From positions 1 through 64,000 of the forward strand of contig CAYOUJ010000001.1 in the NCBI GenBank assembly GCA_964407165.1: 64,000 nt of DNA, read 5' to 3'. Shown piece by piece: positions 61,676 to 64,000 of the stretch (position 1 is the first letter of the stretch; the number at the start of each line of letters is the position of its first letter). The position numbers and the translations under genes are program-made. Origin of the DNA: CAZPKH01 sp964407165. Its GTDB lineage: Bacteria; Bacteroidota; Bacteroidia; Bacteroidales; Muribaculaceae. The notes under the pieces were generated by a model that worked only from the letters and a program-made list of their open reading frames with translations, did no database searches and was not told where the DNA came from.

Positions 61676-63223
61676 CGGCGTGGCCGCAGCGGCATTCGGG
61701 GCGCGTATTCGGATAGTGCGCGCAAGCGTGGGCGCTATGGCCGTAGCCTCTACGGGAGTATTGATTATGAGTGGTTTCAGCGTAGGCGTGTAAAGGATGT
61801 AGACGGGCGCTGTCGAGGCAGTTAGCCGTACGGCTTTGCCGTCGGTGTCGGGCATATCGCTCTCTGTCAGCGTCCACCCCGGGAGTATCTCCACAGCCAC
61901 GTCGCCTGCGGTCTTGGCATCGACGTATAGGCGCCGCTCGTCGTCAAGCATGTCGTCTATGGGCGTGGCCTCTGTCACGCCGCTCATGCGGAGCAGGAAC
62001 TCTGCCGCCTCGCGACGCAACGTGCTCTCGCTTACGCCCTTGTCTTTGGCAAGCTCTGTGTTGAGGTAAAACCACGGGTAGGCAAACCCCGTCACCCACT
62101 CCCCGTTGCCGTGCAGAGCCATGAGGTACATGTTGAGCAGCCCCTTGGCTCGGCGCGGAGAGAACTGTCCTGTGGGTATGCGGTGCTTGGCGTCGACGGG
62201 GCGGCCGAACTCCTCGGAAGGGATTCCGGCAATGTAAATCAGCGTGTTGCTCAGACCCACTGTGCGATCTATCTCCGTGAGCAGCCTCTCTATCTGCGCG
62301 TCAAGTGCGCGATAGGCCGCCTCCTGCTCGGCCAGGATGGTCGACGTCGAGGTACCCCAGGGGTATTCGGCGACGGTGTAGCTGACAGTGAGCATGTCGA
62401 CCACACCGACGCGCGGTTGACGGTTAATATAGGCAACGTAGTCACATGCGAGGTCTGTAACTTCTTGGTTGACACGCGCCGATACCTTAAGCTTGGCATA
62501 CCGGTCCTGGTCCTTGCGGGGGAAAGCGTAGCGGAAATATGTGGCGCCAGTTCCACCGGTCCAACTGATAGTGTCAAGGCGAGCCGACAGCGGTCGCTTG
62601 TAGTTGCGGTCAGTCACTGCCGCAGGAATATCTTTATAAAATGTGGTAGTGCTCCACCGGCCGTCCTTGTCGTTGAGCCAGACGCCCGATCCCCCGGCAT
62701 GGCCCGCGCCGACTATGGCGCGCGTGGGTGTCGGGGCGATGGCATAGATATGGCTGCGGCCGTCAGAGGCTACCGCAGCCTCGTCGGCAAGCGTGCTGAC
62801 GGTCAGCGCAATAGGAGAGTAGGTCTCATCTGTGAAATTGCCAATAAACGAGGGATCAGTCACCACGGGCTGCAGTCGGCGTGTCTCGCGGTTGTATACA
62901 TAGCCCGACGCTATGCCGTTGACATTGGGCGTGGCGCCCGTCAACAGCATTGCCGCTGCCACGTCGCCGCGGGACAGCGCATAGTCGACTGCCGTGATGC
63001 TCACGCCATCGGCGAGGAATCGGCCAAAGCCTTTCTTTGCAGCTGTCGAGGCGTAGGTGGTGACGGCGCTGTGGTCGAGTCCGTCGACAAGTATGCCAAC
63101 CACCAGGCGCGGCACAGGGCGCGAGGGCGTAGTCCCGCTTCCGTAGGCCGACTCGATGCCAAGCGACGTGGCTATCGAGACAGCGGCAATGTATATCAGG
63201 CCTTTGCGCGTTTTCTTCTCCAA
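61664..63223 (-). CDS. exported alkaline-phosphatase-fold protein, active site degenerate
   Basis: 519 residues from TTG at 63223 (MEKKTRKGLIYIAAVSIATS), which begins a signal peptide. An ATG at 63289 gives 541 residues but a poor signal peptide and a larger overlap with the upstream gene. The fold is recognised by RLVVGILVDGLDH, DYALSRGDVAAAMLLTGATPNVNGI, MLTVSYTVAEYPWG and NTLIYIAGIPSEEFG. Compared with active members, the Asp-x3-His pair (here AEYPWG), the ADHG metal motif (here AGIPSE) and the His of HGI (here NGI) are missing. It is probably a non-catalytic paralogue. Only the first Asp and a possible Ser nucleophile remain. A GC-rich element follows the signal peptide. Confidence 0.8.
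   Translation of the reverse strand: MEKKTRKGLIYIAAVSIATSLGIESAYGSGTTPSRPVPRLVVGILVDGLDHSAVTTYASTAAKKGFGRFLADGVSITAVDYALSRGDVAAAMLLTGATPNVNGIASGYVYNRETRRLQPVVTDPSFIGNFTDETYSPIALTVSTLADEAAVASDGRSHIYAIAPTPTRAIVGAGHAGGSGVWLNDKDGRWSTTTFYKDIPAAVTDRNYKRPLSARLDTISWTGGTGATYFRYAFPRKDQDRYAKLKVSARVNQEVTDLACDYVAYINRQPRVGVVDMLTVSYTVAEYPWGTSTSTILAEQEAAYRALDAQIERLLTEIDRTVGLSNTLIYIAGIPSEEFGRPVDAKHRIPTGQFSPRRAKGLLNMYLMALHGNGEWVTGFAYPWFYLNTELAKDKGVSESTLRREAAEFLLRMSGVTEATPIDDMLDDERRLYVDAKTAGDVAVEILPGWTLTESDMPDTDGKAVRLTASTAPVYILYTPTLKPLIINTPVEATAIAPTLARTIRIRAPNAAAATPVSL
63117..63142 (+). repeat. intragenic GC-rich element, copy E
   Basis: GGGCGCGAGGGCGTAGTCCC plus GCTTCC; the host reads the other strand as GSGTTPSRPVP right after the signal peptide. 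Confidence 0.7.
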
Positions 63224-64000
63224 AGCAGCAAGTAGTTGGCCGAGCGCAGCGCCGAGCAGAGCATAAGCGGGATGAATGCCATGTTGCATCCTTGCACTTC
63301 GGCAATGAATATTATTGTCAAGGCCCCAAGGGCCAGCAAGTTAAGCAAATGATAGAGGGCGAGCCAACCGCATGGCTGACGGCCGATCCACACACCTATA
63401 ACAACCGCGAATGCCACGGGGTTCAGCCATAGGACAACCCAGTTGGGCGATGTCGCGTAATGCGTTGACACAAAGATGAGGAACGTAATCAGACAACCCG
63501 CGAGCCCTTGCAGACTGAACAGTGCGCAATCAACCCAGCGCGTCAATTTGCCACGCTGCTGGTCGCGGTACACGCTGCAGAGTATCAGCAGCAACAGCAC
63601 AATCGCGCACGTCATAGGTGTAGGCATATTAGGGTAGGGATTCATTACTGTGACCATGGGGTCTATTGGCTGCGTGAGTGTCTGCTTTACAAACGGTATC
63701 TGCAACCCCGCCGAGTCCGCTATCGTGCTCATCGCCAGCAACGTCTGCATTTCAATAGGGGAGAACCCCCGCTCGCGCACAGTGATGGGATAGTCGATAC
63801 CGGAGCCGAGAGCCAAGTCTATGCCAAACTGATACCAAGGATAATCCTTGTGATACCGCTTCATCTCCGAGCGAAAGGTAGCGTCAGCAGTGTTTACTTC
63901 CGGCAGACCGACCGGCTCTCCCAAAGCTCGCTCTATATAGTCAAAAGGGCGTGTCGCACAGTTGTCGAGCACGTAGTTGTACCGATATGAGCGGCATTGC
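63196..64000 (-). CDS. DUF4105/Lnb-like membrane protein (5' part missing)
   Basis: Cut at the window edge; at least 267 residues remain. The visible part starts within the conserved RYNYVLDNCATRPFDYIERA. The Cys-Thr-Arg context matches the catalytic Cys of the Lnb-type/DUF4105 domain, which N-acylates lipoproteins in some bacteria. Four or five membrane helices follow in the C-terminal 130 residues. Its stop lies 28 nt inside the next gene, so the two are coupled. Function in Bacteroidetes is inferred from the family. Confidence 0.8.
   Translation of the reverse strand, partial: QCRSYRYNYVLDNCATRPFDYIERALGEPVGLPEVNTADATFRSEMKRYHKDYPWYQFGIDLALGSGIDYPITVRERGFSPIEMQTLLAMSTIADSAGLQIPFVKQTLTQPIDPMVTVMNPYPNMPTPMTCAIVLLLLILCSVYRDQQRGKLTRWVDCALFSLQGLAGCLITFLIFVSTHYATSPNWVVLWLNPVAFAVVIGVWIGRQPCGWLALYHLLNLLALGALTIIFIAEVQGCNMAFIPLMLCSALRSANYLLLWRRKRAKA

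Overview
The window looks like chromosomal DNA of a GC-rich Bacteroidales bacterium, probably close to the Muribaculaceae (S24-7 group). This is inferred from gene content, not proven. The evidence is the purH-mreBCD-mrdA-rodA order, an RprX/RprY two-component pair, Bacteroidetes-type promoters (TTTG, about 20 nt, TAnnTTTG), outer-membrane and Kdo/lipid A genes, a large GLUG-repeat surface protein, and the general lack of Shine-Dalgarno sequences. Gene density is high. I see no rRNA, tRNA, transposase, phage gene or CRISPR array.

Layout. 34-8311 (minus): purH, mreB, mreC, mreD, mrdA, rodA and a membrane protein, which together form the rod-shape and elongasome cluster. 8492-14191: flavodoxin (+), DEAD-box helicase (-) and purL (+); the last two have divergent promoters whose -7 boxes lie 22 bp apart. 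14405-18903 (+): HdeD-like membrane protein, an exported Trp/Tyr/Gly-rich protein, a FadL-type outer-membrane protein and TcdA. 18909-23722: priA (-), galM (+), malate dehydrogenase (-). 23819-36306 (minus): a tight run pheS, nth, waaA, lpxL-like acyltransferase, kdsB, GT9 heptosyltransferase-like gene, three tandem LTA-synthase-type sulfatases and a GT4 glycosyltransferase. This is a lipid A/Kdo/core assembly and decoration operon with housekeeping genes at its head. 36516-42908 (minus): a 2130-residue GLUG surface protein, preceded by a probable small RNA. 43464-53717: membrane-anchored TPR/AraC regulator (+), rprY and rprX (-), fba (-), an OB-fold-like lipoprotein (+), a transmembrane Ser/Thr kinase (-), aroB and a HAD phosphatase (-). 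53717-64000 (minus): AsmA-like giant protein, an M15-like lipoprotein, secA, a degenerate alkaline-phosphatase-fold protein and a DUF4105/Lnb-like protein cut by the window edge.

The least ordinary content is at the repeat level. (1) A GC-rich palindromic element of about 26-30 bp lies inside at least four unrelated coding genes, always in linkers. Two copies share an identical 30-mer read in different frames, so conservation is at the DNA level. (2) About ten intergenic gaps carry tandem arrays with a strict 7-nt period, mostly as mirrored arms ending at stop codons. The unit sequence differs from locus to locus. One array appears to have replaced the start codon of waaA, and a similar array lies inside the waaA coding region. 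(3) Near-identical 34-bp palindromes flank rprXY. (4) A nested palindrome of about 180 bp fills a convergent gap. These deserve more attention than any single gene.
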